Positions 12,801-25,200 of a stretch of DNA of 64,000 nucleotides are shown piece after piece. The notes under the pieces are model-generated. The model searched no databases. It was given only the letters and a program-made list of their open reading frames with translations, and was not told where the DNA came from. The position numbers and the translations under genes are program-made. The stretch comes from Saturnia japonica (lineage: Eukaryota; Arthropoda; Insecta; Lepidoptera; Saturniidae). The stretch lies in contig CM065324.1 of NCBI GenBank assembly GCA_033032175.1, positions 2,356,001 to 2,420,000 on the forward strand, given 5' to 3'. Numbering within the stretch: position 1 is the first letter of the stretch; each line of letters opens with the position of its first letter.

Positions 12801-15800
12801 GCATTTAATCTTCCTTCCCCCAAGGAGCTCTGGAAACCCTACTCATCTCAGGAACACAACAAAAATTATATGGATGTAATCTCCATAAGTCGGACTAGCC
12901 CAAGTAGAAAGACATCTCCACAGAGATTTCCCTGTGCCCTATGTTAGCTCTCTAAAAACATTAGTCGCACCAATATTGGTTATATATAAAGTAATTGTTT
13001 TACCTCAGTACCGGCTTCCTGTATCCTCTCAGTGAGCGCCTTGATCTTGCCTTGGTCGGACAGCTTGACGGCGGGCTGGCTTTGCGACAGCACGGGGATG
13101 ATGGTGACGCCCGAGTGGCCGCCGATCACGGGGATTGTGACCGAGCGAGGGTCGACGCCGTTGATCTCGCCGATGAATGCGGCCGCGCGGACCACGTCGA
13201 GGGTGGTCACTCCGAGAACGCGGGCGGGGTCGTATACTCCGGCCTGGAAGACGACAGAACTCCTCAGTTTTTAATTTTACTATGAGCTCGAGCTTTCATT
13301 GTATACCGGTTTTGAAGACCAGCCTTCTTTCTAGGTTTAAGGTGTAGCCATATGCCATTATACGTACCTATTTCTTTGTGTCATATGTATTTCGTGTTAT
13401 GAATCAAAACTGATGAAACTTACACTATAGTTGAGTAGTTGTAGTGTGAATAAAATTTTATTTGTCTGAATGCACTAATCTCTGGAACTACCAGTAAAAT
13501 TTGATAAATTCTTATTTTATTTTATAGCCTATTTATTGAGGAAGGTTATAGGCGATATAACTTCACACTAGGTTTATAAGGAACAAAGCAGTAACCATGA
13601 ACTTCAAGCAATATGGCAAACTGTAGGCAATTATGGGAAGAGGAAACAATGATAGCCAACAGGTATAATGGTGGGCAAAACCTTGAGGTACAGCTTGTTA
13701 AAAATAAATTTATCAGGCAATCTATAGAAACTAAGTTAAAATATTTTCACACATAAAACAATGAAAAGTAAATTATAATCTTCAATCATCTGTGTCAACA
13801 TAGTGCTTAAACTATCACTTACAAGTGATTGTATCTTATATTGGTTAGGGTTTAATGTGACAGAATAGTTTATTTAACAACTTACTTGTGCCAACAATAC
13901 CTAATCAATATATCGACTGTTCAATAAAAGTTTTGAACCAAAAGAATAATGATTTTGAACTATTCCTGTGCACTATTATCTCTTCTTAGTCATAGGAAGT
14001 TTTCAAAAACACTGTGCAAGTGTTTCTGAAGTTCACCAGTGTGTTCGAAAGGCAACTTAATATATACATTAAAAAGTAATTTAATTAACTTCCTATAAAT
14101 ATATTTAATTTTGATCATGCTTGTGATGATATACATACAGATAACAATTTCAAATGTAAGTTGACATCACATTTCTGTATTTTAGTGGTAGACTTCATGA
14201 ATTTAACATATTTCTTAACAAACAATCACTATAGTATATTAATGTTTTACATGCACTGTAACAAAGTATAGTAAATATATTTGCTAAATTATCTTTATTA
14301 GTAGCATCTCATACAGTTAGTAAATCTATTTATAAGTTAACTAAACTTCTTCTGAATGAATGCTACTACTGACAAATATTTGATCAAAGGTCTCTTGGCA
14401 AGAGTTGTAGTTATTGGTTTTAATATTAAGTAATGTTCCTACTATAAAATATTTTGCAACCAGCTCAAGGTTAACAGTGGCAGCAATCTGTGAAAGAGTC
14501 AACTACAGAACTATCACTGCTAGACATATTTCTGTCGTAAAGTAGCAGTACTGAGGGCTGTGATAAGGAACACACTCTGATGAACAAAACATTCCAACTC
14601 AGTCTAGCAACCTATTGGTGAATGACCTCAGGACTATAATCCCTATTTGAAGTTGATTATAGTACCAAATAGCTATGGACAAGGGTTAGTTGAAATTCCA
14701 TTAACTTCTTACTTTCTTTTCATCAAAAGAAATTTATCACAAACTCTTGACAAATAGAGTAATACATAAAAGGATCATGTACAAAACTACTATAGCAACC
14801 TATCGACAGATAAAAGGAAAACTTTCCAAACTTGTGTTAGCTTATTACATCAATCATTCTTACATCAGTGAATCACGTAAACATATATCTTTTGTACAAT
14901 TCTTATCATTAATGATAACATATAATGATAAGAACGTTCAAACTAATATTGTGTAATATTAACACTTATAACCTTACAAGGATGTTTTGTTACTGATTAG
15001 AAAACAGCTGGTCAATTTTACAATATTTCTATAAGTTATTAATTTTCATTTACTTCAATGGCGAATTATAACAGGTCAATACTAACAAAAAAAAGGTTAT
15101 TTTTATATAATTATAATAATTTTAGATCATAGATAATTAAAATTATTAAAAGACCAGTTTTAACAAAATCAACTTCAATGATTTTGAAGAGTTCCCTGGT
15201 GTATTTCCGAAATGAAATTTAAATGATACTACTCTTGAGTATCCCCTTTAAAACGAAACAAAAATCATCTAAATTGGTTTATAAATAAAGAAGTGATGCC
15301 TGAACATCCATAAAAAAATAGAATCGAATTGAGGACCTTCTCCTTTTTTGAAGTCAGTTAAAAATATTACAGGATCTTAACCACTATGTACCATTTGTGA
15401 GTAAACTTAATTTTGTTGAAAATTCAATATTAAAATAAATATGGCAACCCTAGAAAGTAGACTGAACCATGATGTGTTTCTGCCGCTACAAATAGACAAA
15501 CATTTGATAACAGATCTTTAATTTTACAGCAGTGGTAAGTCAGACAGTCTACATGGCACTTCATTTTTGTTACACACCCACAGTTAACTATCTGAATCTC
15601 TCTAACTATGGTGTATTTAAATAAAACTAAAAATATTATATCCGTGAATAATTATGAGTGTTATCACAACAGACATTGACATTGTCTTAAAATCTATTAA
15701 ATATATCAGTTATCTTGTAATGTACTAAGCATTTTATAACATATTTGACCATGCAAGGAGAACAAGCCAACTAGACAAATTAGTTCACAATGCACAAAGT

Positions 15801-17729
15801 AAAATAATCACAAAAGCTGATTACTAAAAGTTAGCAAAAATTAAATTAGATGAACATGTTAATTTCATTCATAAAATTTATAGATATATGTCATCTACTT
15901 TGCTTGGTCTCATAATATGTTCACAGACCTTTTCTGTTAGCTAGTATAAAAACCATAAATGCATTATGTTAAATTTGCAATTGAAGATAGGCGTAATGAG
16001 GCCTAATTCAAATTTATTGATTTGTATTATTTCATAGAAACTTCATGTCATCATGAAAACATATCCTGTTGTGTCCTATGATTGTCCAAAATTTTTGTAA
16101 TGAATTGAATTTAAGTAGGTATATTACTGACCAAGATAAAAGGCTGTCTGTAAATGACAGACAAATCAATGCACAATTATTTACCATTTCATTATAATTG
16201 AAATGAATTTTTTTCTACAGCTCCTCCTATAATAAGTATTTATATTCTTACCTTCTTTAAGACCTCTGATGCGATGGGGACCATGGAGTTAACCGGGTTT
16301 GTGATGATAGCCACAATTGCTTTGGGTGAGTTCTGGGCAATGGAGACAGCAATGTCACGGACAATTGATGCATTAGTGTTGAACAGGTCATCACGGGTCA
16401 TGCCCGGTTTGCGGGGAACACCAGCCGGGATCACTACCAAATCAGCATCTGGTAATAGAAAAGACTATGTGATTATCTGTTTAGTAAATCTCCACAGAGT
16501 GTAAACTTTAAATTTCTGACTATAAAAGACTATGTGCATTATTAGGTGCAGGTAATTATTATTGTGGACCATGGGCCTAGCAAGAGGATGGCAAGGGCAT
16601 ATAATGGCTGATCAGCTGCCTGGTTGCCTCTTAGGAAAATTCACTAGTTACACCAATCATCTAAGTCCCCCCCTATCTCACATGTTTTACCTGTAGTTTT
16701 TTTGACTATAATAATGTATAATATCTAAATTAAAAACTAGATTTAAGATTTTTATTATACTCTTTAAATGAGTGTTGATGAGATTTTTCCAGACCCCTCC
16801 CAACCATTTTAAAGTAACTTAATTAATGGACACCCCAAAGATTTTATTCTTGAATTCGTAATTATTGTTATAAAGAGATCATAACAAAACCATATTATTT
16901 CCAATAATAAACATTAGATAAATTTGGTATAGCAGATTTATAATTTATATACATTTTCAATAATATAATATTCAGTACTGATACCAGTTTAAATTTAGAT
17001 ACTAAATAAGGAAAAATATGTAAGAACTAAGAGTTCATTTTAAATTAGAACCTTATACAAACATCTGTATAATCTTTGGCATAGATCTACTTTTAACAGG
17101 AATGTCAAGGTCATGTTGACATTGCTTATTATGTAACTGTCAAAATAATTTTTCCAATGGAAAAATATAGTCACTCCTTACTTATATCAATGACCTTAAA
17201 CTTAACATCTATTCTAAAGTACAACCTCTAATTTATGCTTGAAAATTTATAGGTTAGCATTACATAATATTTCATTACATTTATTTAAGGATATATAGTG
17301 AAATATACTTTATAATATGGAGTATTTACCTTTAATGGCGGCTGAGAGTTCTTCCGGACCCTTGTGACCGCTGACCTTGGCTGGGGTGTCCATGTGAGAT
17401 ATGTCGACCGCGACACCGGGGGTCACTGGCGCGATGTCGTACAAGGCCAGTCTGGTCACGAGAGGATTCTGCTTAAGGAGGAGGGACAAGGGCTGACCGA
17501 TTCCACCGGCAGCGCCAGCGACGACCACTTTAAAATTCCTCTGGAAGATATCAACTTTTCTATATGACATACGAAAATATAAAGAGGTTAAGGAATTCTT
17601 GTTGGATTATTAAATTTATTAATAATAGAGAATCATAACAGGATTCCTTACCTGGGATGTGGTGGAGAATGCCTTTGCTCCATTTTGCACAGCCACTGAG
17701 GTAACAGGTTGCAGAACACGCGAGAACAT
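9890..17729 (-). CDS. Mdh2: Malate dehydrogenase, mitochondrial (complete, six exons)
   Basis: The enzyme catalyses NAD-dependent malate to oxaloacetate in the matrix (TCA cycle, malate-aspartate shuttle). Exons on the minus strand: 17652-17729, 17330-17540, 16252-16448, 13004-13243, 11367-11459 and 9890-10099, totalling 343 codons with stop (342 aa), a normal family length. Residues 1-26 form a presequence rich in Ser, Thr, Arg and Val. GAAGGIG at 35-41 binds NAD. The loop RKPGMTR carries substrate arginines 109 and 115. D178, R181 and H205 (in GGHS) are the catalytic residues. The last exon contains [10 protein letters not shown] and ends EEFAKK. All introns are GT..AG. The start is the only in-frame ATG of exon 1 and gives a typical targeting peptide. 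A diverged paralog lies downstream on the same strand. Confidence 0.97.
10136..10690 (+). repeat. tRNA-derived SINE (family B) split by a family A repeat
   Basis: The head at 10136-10200 has tRNA-like promoter boxes (TGGGTCAGAGGTAGCAAG; GAGTTCGAATCCC). A family A repeat occupies about 10206-10460. The SINE body resumes at about 10462 with CCTGAGTCTGAGGAAACGTC, CACAGCATGGTGGTAGG, AGGTGTGTTCTGGCAGCTGC and CAGGTGAGATTGTGG. Other family B copies: 46285-46545 (plus), 55000-55275 (minus), 58830-58990 (plus), 60770-60855 (plus) and a fragment at 37175-37245 (minus). Confidence 0.6.
12760..12950 (+). repeat. Dispersed short repeat, family A
   Basis: It sits in the intron between exons 4 and 5 of malate dehydrogenase. 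It shares GGAGCTCTGGAAACCCTACT, CTCAGGAACACAAC and the AAGTAGAAA..TCTCTGTGCCCTA-type end with the other family A copies. Confidence 0.6.
13244..16251 (-). other. Large AT-rich intron of malate dehydrogenase
   Basis: Three kilobases between exons 3 and 4 without any supportable gene. I see no transposon coding remnant here. Confidence 0.6.
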
Positions 17730-18394
17730 ATTGTGGTTTTAATCAGTCCTCACTAATTTGAAAAGGTTTATAACAAAAGGCAAACTTCCAGTTTGCCTGA
17801 CCCCGCCGACCTTTTGAAGATAACTAGTGGTTCAGTTACACGCAGATAGTGGTAACGTATGACGTCAAACGTCACACGTCAATTGTCAATTTGGCTTAGG
17901 GATGCACGATATACATCGAAACATTAAAAACACGATGTATGGAAACGCTGCTTCGAACACAACAGACGACAAATGTAATTGTATTAATGCATATGTTTTT
18001 CATTCGATAGATTGAAAATTAATCAAAAATTAGTTTGTATTTTATTATTAAATTTTTATGTTTAAACTTTTTATTAGAGATGTAACGAATATATTCGTAA
18101 TAGGTACAGGGATTATAATACGCACCACGAACTAATATACTATGTTAAATAAATACAGAATAAATGTACCAAATATTAGTCAAATAATAGGCACCCGATT
18201 CACTATCCGCGCGGCGAATCACTGCAAAGTACCTCTCTCTTTGTCCGTTATAGGGCACGCATCTTGCGAGTAAGCGAGATAACTACATGATTTGAAACTT
18301 CGTATAGAAACGACCGCTGGCTGCGCAGCTAGGTATGTATAGTAAAGACATTATTATACACGTCGGGCTTCGTATGAAAACTGCAATGAGAACA

Positions 18395-18594
18395 GAATCA
18401 CTATATTAGGTACCGTTTTTAACGAATATCAGTGTATTAGCTAATACGGCTATTAGTCAGATTCATAGACTAGTTTGTAATATTTGTATTTATAGAATAA
18501 CTATATTAGGCACCGTTTTTAAGGAATATCAGTATATTAGCTAATACGAATACTAGTTAGATTCACAGATTAGTTTGTAATTTTTGTATTAGAT
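18395..18594. repeat. Diverged 100-bp tandem duplication
   Basis: CTATATTAGG begins at 18401 and again at 18501. The following sequence (ACCGTTTTTAA.GAATATCAG, TATTAGCTAATACG, TTAGATTCA.AGA.TAGTTTGTAAT) is repeated with roughly 10% substitutions and no length change, giving an exact 100-bp period. Confidence 0.8.
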
Positions 18595-18839
18595 ATCTAT
18601 TGGTATTTCGTATTATATTAACGGTTCCTTCAGTTCCTTGTAACTAGATGCGATTGCTTATATGTTATCGTATCTATATATTTTAGAGAATTTCAAATGT
18701 AAATATTTATTATTTTGTGTTTAGTATCAAGTAAAAAATCAATCGATTGACGTTTTTAGTGGACATATAAAAATCTATAGTTGTAGTACATGACAGTAAT
18801 ATTTTTTAACATACATAATACATTTTAATATACCAAAGA

Positions 18840-19316
18840 TTTTGTCGTTATCGACAGTCCGTAATTTATACAATTAATAAAATTGAATTGTCTGTTCGTA
18901 ATGTCAAAATAACAGTTTTTTTACTAAATGCATATGAAAGTTTATACGATACCTGTAATAAATAAAAAAAAAAAATTTTAAAAGTCTTGTTTGTCTGTTT
19001 GTTCCGGGTAATCTCCGCAACGGTTGGACCGATTTCGACTGGACTTTCACTGGTAGATAGCTGATTTTATAGGAAGTAACTAAGGCTACCTTTATTTTAG
19101 AAAAAGAATTAGGGTTCCGCATAAATAAAAAAACAACTGGTCAAGGTGAATCAATTCGGGTGCTTAAATGGCTTATGCTGAGTAAACCATAAAAGATATA
19201 GCAAATTAATGTACTACATAGTCATAGGCATTTAAAAGACCTACAAAAAACATCTATCTTCCAAGGAACATTTTTGTCTTTAAAATAGCCGGGAACGGGG
19301 GAGCAGGATTCGCGCT
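18840..19316 (-). repeat. RTE-like dispersed repeat, family R
   Basis: Closely similar to 6580-7130 over TTCCGGGTAATCTCCGCAAC, the CTTTCACTGGTAGATAGCTG block, AATTAGGGTTCCGC and the final AGCAGGATTCGCGC. Non-coding. Confidence 0.6.
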
Positions 19317-22282
19317 TTTACTTTTTATTTAGGCTGTTTATGGTTTAATACTTATTTCTTGTTTTATGTTCCTATTTACAGTTCTTTAAGGTCGTGTGGT
19401 GTGTCTTTGGCTAAACTATTTGACCAATTAACTTAAAGGTAACTACCTGATAACTTTTATTTATTTCGGCAAAGGAATAATTAAAATTTTATTTTCGCAA
19501 TACATTGAAAAAACACTAGGTTTTTTGAAAACTGTATTATTCAATGGAAATTAAATATTACTACTATTATTTAAATATAAGTGCAGTTAGTAGGAATGGT
19601 AAAAAATATAAACAAACAAATGCAGTAATATACTATTTAGCAGTCTGTAAATTAAAATTTGAAAATTGAATTTAAAACTTGAACAGTAATTAATAATTAT
19701 ATACAATATTAGCTGTGCCCGCAGCTACGTCGCGTGGACTACAGATTGCCATCGATAGGGTATACATTCAAATGATTTTTTAAATTAACAGTTTAGGCAT
19801 GAATGATCGTAAATCCATTCTAATAGGAAAGGAAATCGTACAAGAAATATGGATGTCAAACGTCAAGTCAATAAGTAAGATAGTTTTGGAGATACAGTGA
19901 TGTGATGAGTCAGCCAGTAGTACATTCGACGCAACAAAAACATCGATGTTTTTATTTGATGAATCGTATCATTATGAAGCAAAGTTTCAATGCATTACAC
20001 TTTACAGCGTAAAAAAAAAACAAATTTTTTTTAAAATGTGCATCCCTATAATTACCTTGAAATTTTTCTTGTTATGGCGCCGCAAAAAGTATTTGCCAAT
20101 GTCATTGTAAGACCTTTCATCATGTTTTAAAATAATTGTACAAAGTGAGGTCTTCTGACAAGATGATGGCTCTCTTGCTAGAACTATCTAGGGAGTTTTT
20201 AAGACATCCCAAAATGCATGTTTATATTTATAATCCACGTCACATAAGCTATATCATGCAAAATGCCACCAATATTACGTAATACAGGGTCCAAAAACCT
20301 AAGTAATGAAAAAAAATAAAAACCACAACTGGTCACTTTAAGATCCCGACAAAACTCTTTTATTTTTAATTTTATTTTGGATTTCTGTCTAAGTGCACAA
20401 CTTTGCCAATGTCAAATGTGACAAATACACGAGAGAGAATTTAGTTGCCAAATGTTCGATGTACAAAACTCCCGTGAAATTCTTGTTTATAGATTGTAGA
20501 CAGTACTGACAATAAACACTAGACATGGATCATTTCACGCATCACTGGTTATGTAAAGAGTGATAAGATAAATCACACGGCACGCAGCGACGCTGCGCCA
20601 TTTACGTACATCAAAAATGATTCTTACCTAACACTGAGTTGAATACAAATGCACTACAGCCAAGCTACATTTCACACTAAGGATTGTACACAGTAACCCA
20701 AAAATAATCCTGATACAGATGTCGCTGAAAGTTGATATTTAAAAAACAAGCTGTTACCCTTATGTTAATAGCAAATACCAGTGGCTTAGCTCTGTTTGTG
20801 GCCTCGGAGGACCTTTTTTAAGCTTGTCGCGGTATAAAATGAGCAAACGCCAGGAGCCTCATTTCGTCTTTCGCTCTGAATAACGACCTTATTTTTATAG
20901 ATTCTCTGCGAACAAAACAACTGGAAACTTAATCGATATTAAGTCGATTGACCGAAAGTAGGTACCTACCTATTATTAGTTATTACGTACTAGAATATTT
21001 TTTACCTGGTACATTGTACAATACCCTGAAACCTGCTACATATATCAGGAAACTGATACGCTTAACATACCTAATTCACCATTCAATAAATTCGTTCTTA
21101 CGATTCCAAGTACACAAGAGAAACATATAAAACAACAAAATTGCAAAGACATATTCCACCAGCTAGAAATCTGTTCGAGAGATTTTTCATATTGTAGCAC
21201 GACAAAGTGATGACGCTGTACGCGATGCATACAACTTAAAGCTTAAAACAATCTACCACAGGGATTTACAATCTATTGCTAGTTCTAGTTATCATGCCGA
21301 CCTGGTCATATGTACGTTCGCATTATGTTTCATAGACTTGATACGAGGAGTGAAGATATTGGTTATAGTATTGTGAAGATATAACTTCTCTCTTTTTACC
21401 AAGGTGTAGGTTACCGTAAAACTGTTGCTCCAGAGACTAGCGCGTGTGGTACTTTTATGAAATGGGGAAGAAGGAATCAGGTTTAATGGCTCTTTAGAAC
21501 AGTCGCCAAGATACAGTTGGTAGAATATACTAACTGTCGCGAGGAAATGTTCCTGTACAGCTGAAGCGTTCCGATGAACTTAGTAACATTTGCATCATTT
21601 ATAAATACACACATCTCGCCTTTACAACCTGTCCAGGGAATGGAAGATATATTTTGCGTAACCACCACAAAGGCGCCAAAAAGTGAAGGGCAGTTGTTAA
21701 CGTAATCATTTTAAAATCACAACTGAATTGACATAAAAAATCAGAAAATTGTCGACGCACACAAAACAACGCGTTGCACCATAAACTGATATATATTCGA
21801 ATACTTTATAATTATTCGAATACAAAATATAATTATTATGCTTTTAGCGTTGCTACGTAATTACGTTCCTTAAATTCATACGGATCTGTATAAAATTTGT
21901 CTCAACGAATAAAACGGTGTCCAATCTAAACCTGCAAATATCAATACCTGGTCTTCAAGGTGCAGGTACCGTAGGTATATCGAACTGTACCCGATCGCGC
22001 ATACCTTTCATTACTATTTTTGTGCAGCTTCGGCAAGCAAGGTGCTTACGCGGCCGGTCCATACGGATGACGAAATGCCTTTAAGGTACTGCTAAGCTAG
22101 CACCGGGTATGAAAACTTGGACAAGTATAAACGCATCATGCCTAGTCACCATTGTCAAATAAATTTGTCAGTGGGAAGTTGACGTTTTATTTTTGACATT
22201 TTCAATTTTGTGGTTTTACAAAAATGAAAACATTGAAAGTATAAAATTTTGTGTATTTTATGACAAAAAAATAAAAAACAAA

Positions 22283-25200
22283 ATGAACGTAATACAGGCA
22301 GTGAAGATGTATATTACGAAGATGACTGATGAAAGTGGGCCTGGTATGAAAGTTATTCTGATGGACAAAGAAACAGTGAGTACGCCCATTCCGTTGTAAT
22401 TAAGCATATTCTATAGCGGGGTTTCTTTATAGATTTTTATGATACGAATAGAAAAACTAATTTCCTTATTAATTTGGAACAAAAGACTTAATATCTAAGC
22501 TTATTATCCAAATTATTATATGTTAACCGATACAATAAGTTCCTCTAAGTGTATAAAGATCTAGTTTCTGAATGTCCCCAGCTACCGTCCTTTAGTTAGT
22601 AAGGCTCAAAGCTCAAATTGGCTAACACAAATGAAAAAGAAATTAATGTTTTGAACAATGTCTTAGTGTTAACTGATTTACTGTAAATTTTATAATGATT
22701 GGTTCAGTTTATCAAATGTATGTGTTATAATTATACAACCAGTTAATATGTTAACCTTATTTTTGTAACAAAACTGAGAAATGAATTAATTTCTATAATG
22801 GTAAATTTTTCACTACTGAATCCATATTGAAAGTTACAATATATCAAATTCAAAATATATTTTTTCAGACAAGTATAGTAAGCATGGTCTACAGTCAATC
22901 AGAGATTCTGCAGAAGGAAGTCTATTTGTTTGAAAGAATTGATAGCCATGCAAAATGGGATAATTTAAAACACATGAAATGCATTGTGTTTTTGCGACCA
23001 ACCTCGGAGAATATAGCCTTGCTGTCGAAAGAGTTACGGTATCCTAAATATGGAGTTTATTTTATATGTAAGTTCCAAATTAAATTGCTAAACAGACTAA
23101 TCAGACCAACAAGTGATCTTTGCTTAAATTTAGAAAAAAACTGTATAATTTTAAAGCACAAGTAAATTGTACAATTTCTAATTTATGTATTTATTCACCA
23201 CTAAAATCTTATTTAAATTGTAGTAACTTTTGGTTTATGGTAATTTCCCTTCTGTTTCTTCAGCAAATTTTTTATATTTATTAAATTGTGATATGAGTAA
23301 GGCAGTAAAATTGGCCTCAAGTTACTTAGAGGTATGCAACTGGGTAATTTAAAAGGTTTGTAAATTCAAACCTACCAACTACATCAAGACTATCAAAATT
23401 TCGTTGACATTTATGAAAAAAAGTCACCATTTGTCGCAACTCTTCTTTTTGAGAAAATTCCCCTGTCTGCCACAGCCAGTATTGGAATACTTGGCGTCAT
23501 CATTTCGAGTGACGTCCAGTTCCGCGGTCAGTTGGAAAGTAAGGCTAAATTGGCCACAAAGAAGCTTGGTGTGCTCAGTAAGGCGAGACGGTACTTCACG
23601 TCGGCTCATCACTTAAATCTTTTTAAGGTGCAAATTCGACCCCACATGGAGTATTGTTCTCATATCTTGGCAGGAATCCCCCAGTACCAGCTGCTTCCTT
23701 TTGACCATATTTAGCGTAGGGCGGCTTGAGTTATTGACAATCAAGTTCTTTCCAATTGGCTGGATCCATTGGCTCTGTGTAGAGATGTTGGTTCACTCTG
23801 CATCTTCTACTGCATTTATCATGGGGAGTGTTCCGAGGAATTGTTTGGGTTGATCCCGGCTGTTGAATTTCACCATCAGACATTACGTCAGAATCGTAAA
23901 TTTCATCCACACCACCTCAATGTACAGCATTCCACAACAGTGCATTTCTTAAGGCACTTTCTGCCTCGCACAACCACTCTGTGGAACCAGCTGTCGCCTA
24001 AGATCTTTCCGAGCCGTTATGACCTGGTGACCTTCGAGAATAGAGCTTATTCTTCCCTAAAAGGCCCGCAACGCATCTGCGAGTCCTCGGGTGTTACGGA
24101 TGTTTGTGGGCATCACTTTCCATCAGGTGTGCCACCTGCCTGTTTGCCCCCTTTTAACCATAAAAAAATACGCAAGTACTATTTATTTCAAATTAGTAAA
24201 GATTGTTTCCTGAATTTATGTAGTTAGTTAGATCTTGATCATTTTAACTAACAGATAGTATTAGGTATCAGGTTTACACGAGCTAAGTTTTCACAACTCG
24301 ATATCTATATGCACCTATTTTGCGTGGTGTTGACTGACTTTAGTCATCACGGCCCAGTTCCTCCAGGAAGTCCACCAGTTGCCTGATGTTGTTAAAGACG
24401 AAGCTCGAAAGACATAACACACACACTACAAAAATGGTAGAGAGTGAAAGACGTAAGCTTAGACAAATAGAAAACGGTGCCAGAATGTTACAAAAACTGA
24501 TTCTACTACTTAATTACAAAGTTTTGTGGGAATTATCTTTACATATAATATGTTACTTAAAAGCATCATATACGAGGACACAATGTTAAGATACTAGAAT
24601 TTCATTATTTTAATGGTTAATGGTTATCTAAAATTAATCATTTTACAGAATAAGCTTAGATTATGAATAAAAAACTGGCCAAGTGCCAGTCAGACACGCG
24701 CACCGAGGGTTCCATAATCCACCAAAATAATTACGTAAAATAACTGAAGAAAGCGCTGAACATTTTTATCGAAAAGTTAAATTATGTTAGGGAACAAACT
24801 TAACTTTTCTGTTGGAAAACTGTTGTCCCCATACATCCACATATGCTGCAGTCAGTTTACCAACTGCAAATTGTGATATATGTTAGTGAAGGTATTCGTA
24901 AATAATGTCATATGTAGGTATACCGCTCTTTGCAATAAATCAGTTCCGCATACATTCTTTCTGTTAGCACCCGAATTTACACAAATAAGTTTGTAATCTT
25001 AAAATTATTTTTTTGTGATGTAACTACAAAATTAAGATTTTCGGATTTTTTCCTTTAACTTGTGTTATATTACATTGCTTCACAGCTCCAAGGGATTTCA
25101 GGTCTCATTATTTGATATTCATTTCAACTTGATACCTCCACATGCTCCTGAGAAAAAGGGTTTTGACAGACAGATGGACAACAAAGTGATGCTATAAGGG

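Larger units (their letters stand above)
17730..22282. promoter_or_regulatory. Divergent promoter interval between malate dehydrogenase and Vps45
   Basis: The two genes are transcribed away from each other, so both promoters should lie here, near 17730-17950 and 22050-22282. No TATA box is convincing. The interior holds a 100-bp tandem duplication (18395-18594), a family R repeat (18840-19316) and a shorter repeat fragment near 19712-19760 starting AGCTGTGCCCGCAGC. The rest, 19320-22050, shows no gene I can support. Confidence 0.4.

Noticed and set aside
19375..19440. Plus-strand TTTACAG acceptor followed by 16 open codons to a stop
   Set aside because: No upstream exon supports it, and such short frames occur by chance.
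20060..20123. Minus-strand ATG with about 21 codons and a GTAATT donor, resembling a targeting peptide
   Set aside because: It ends in phase 2 while malate dehydrogenase exon 2 needs phase 0, and no partner exon is found.
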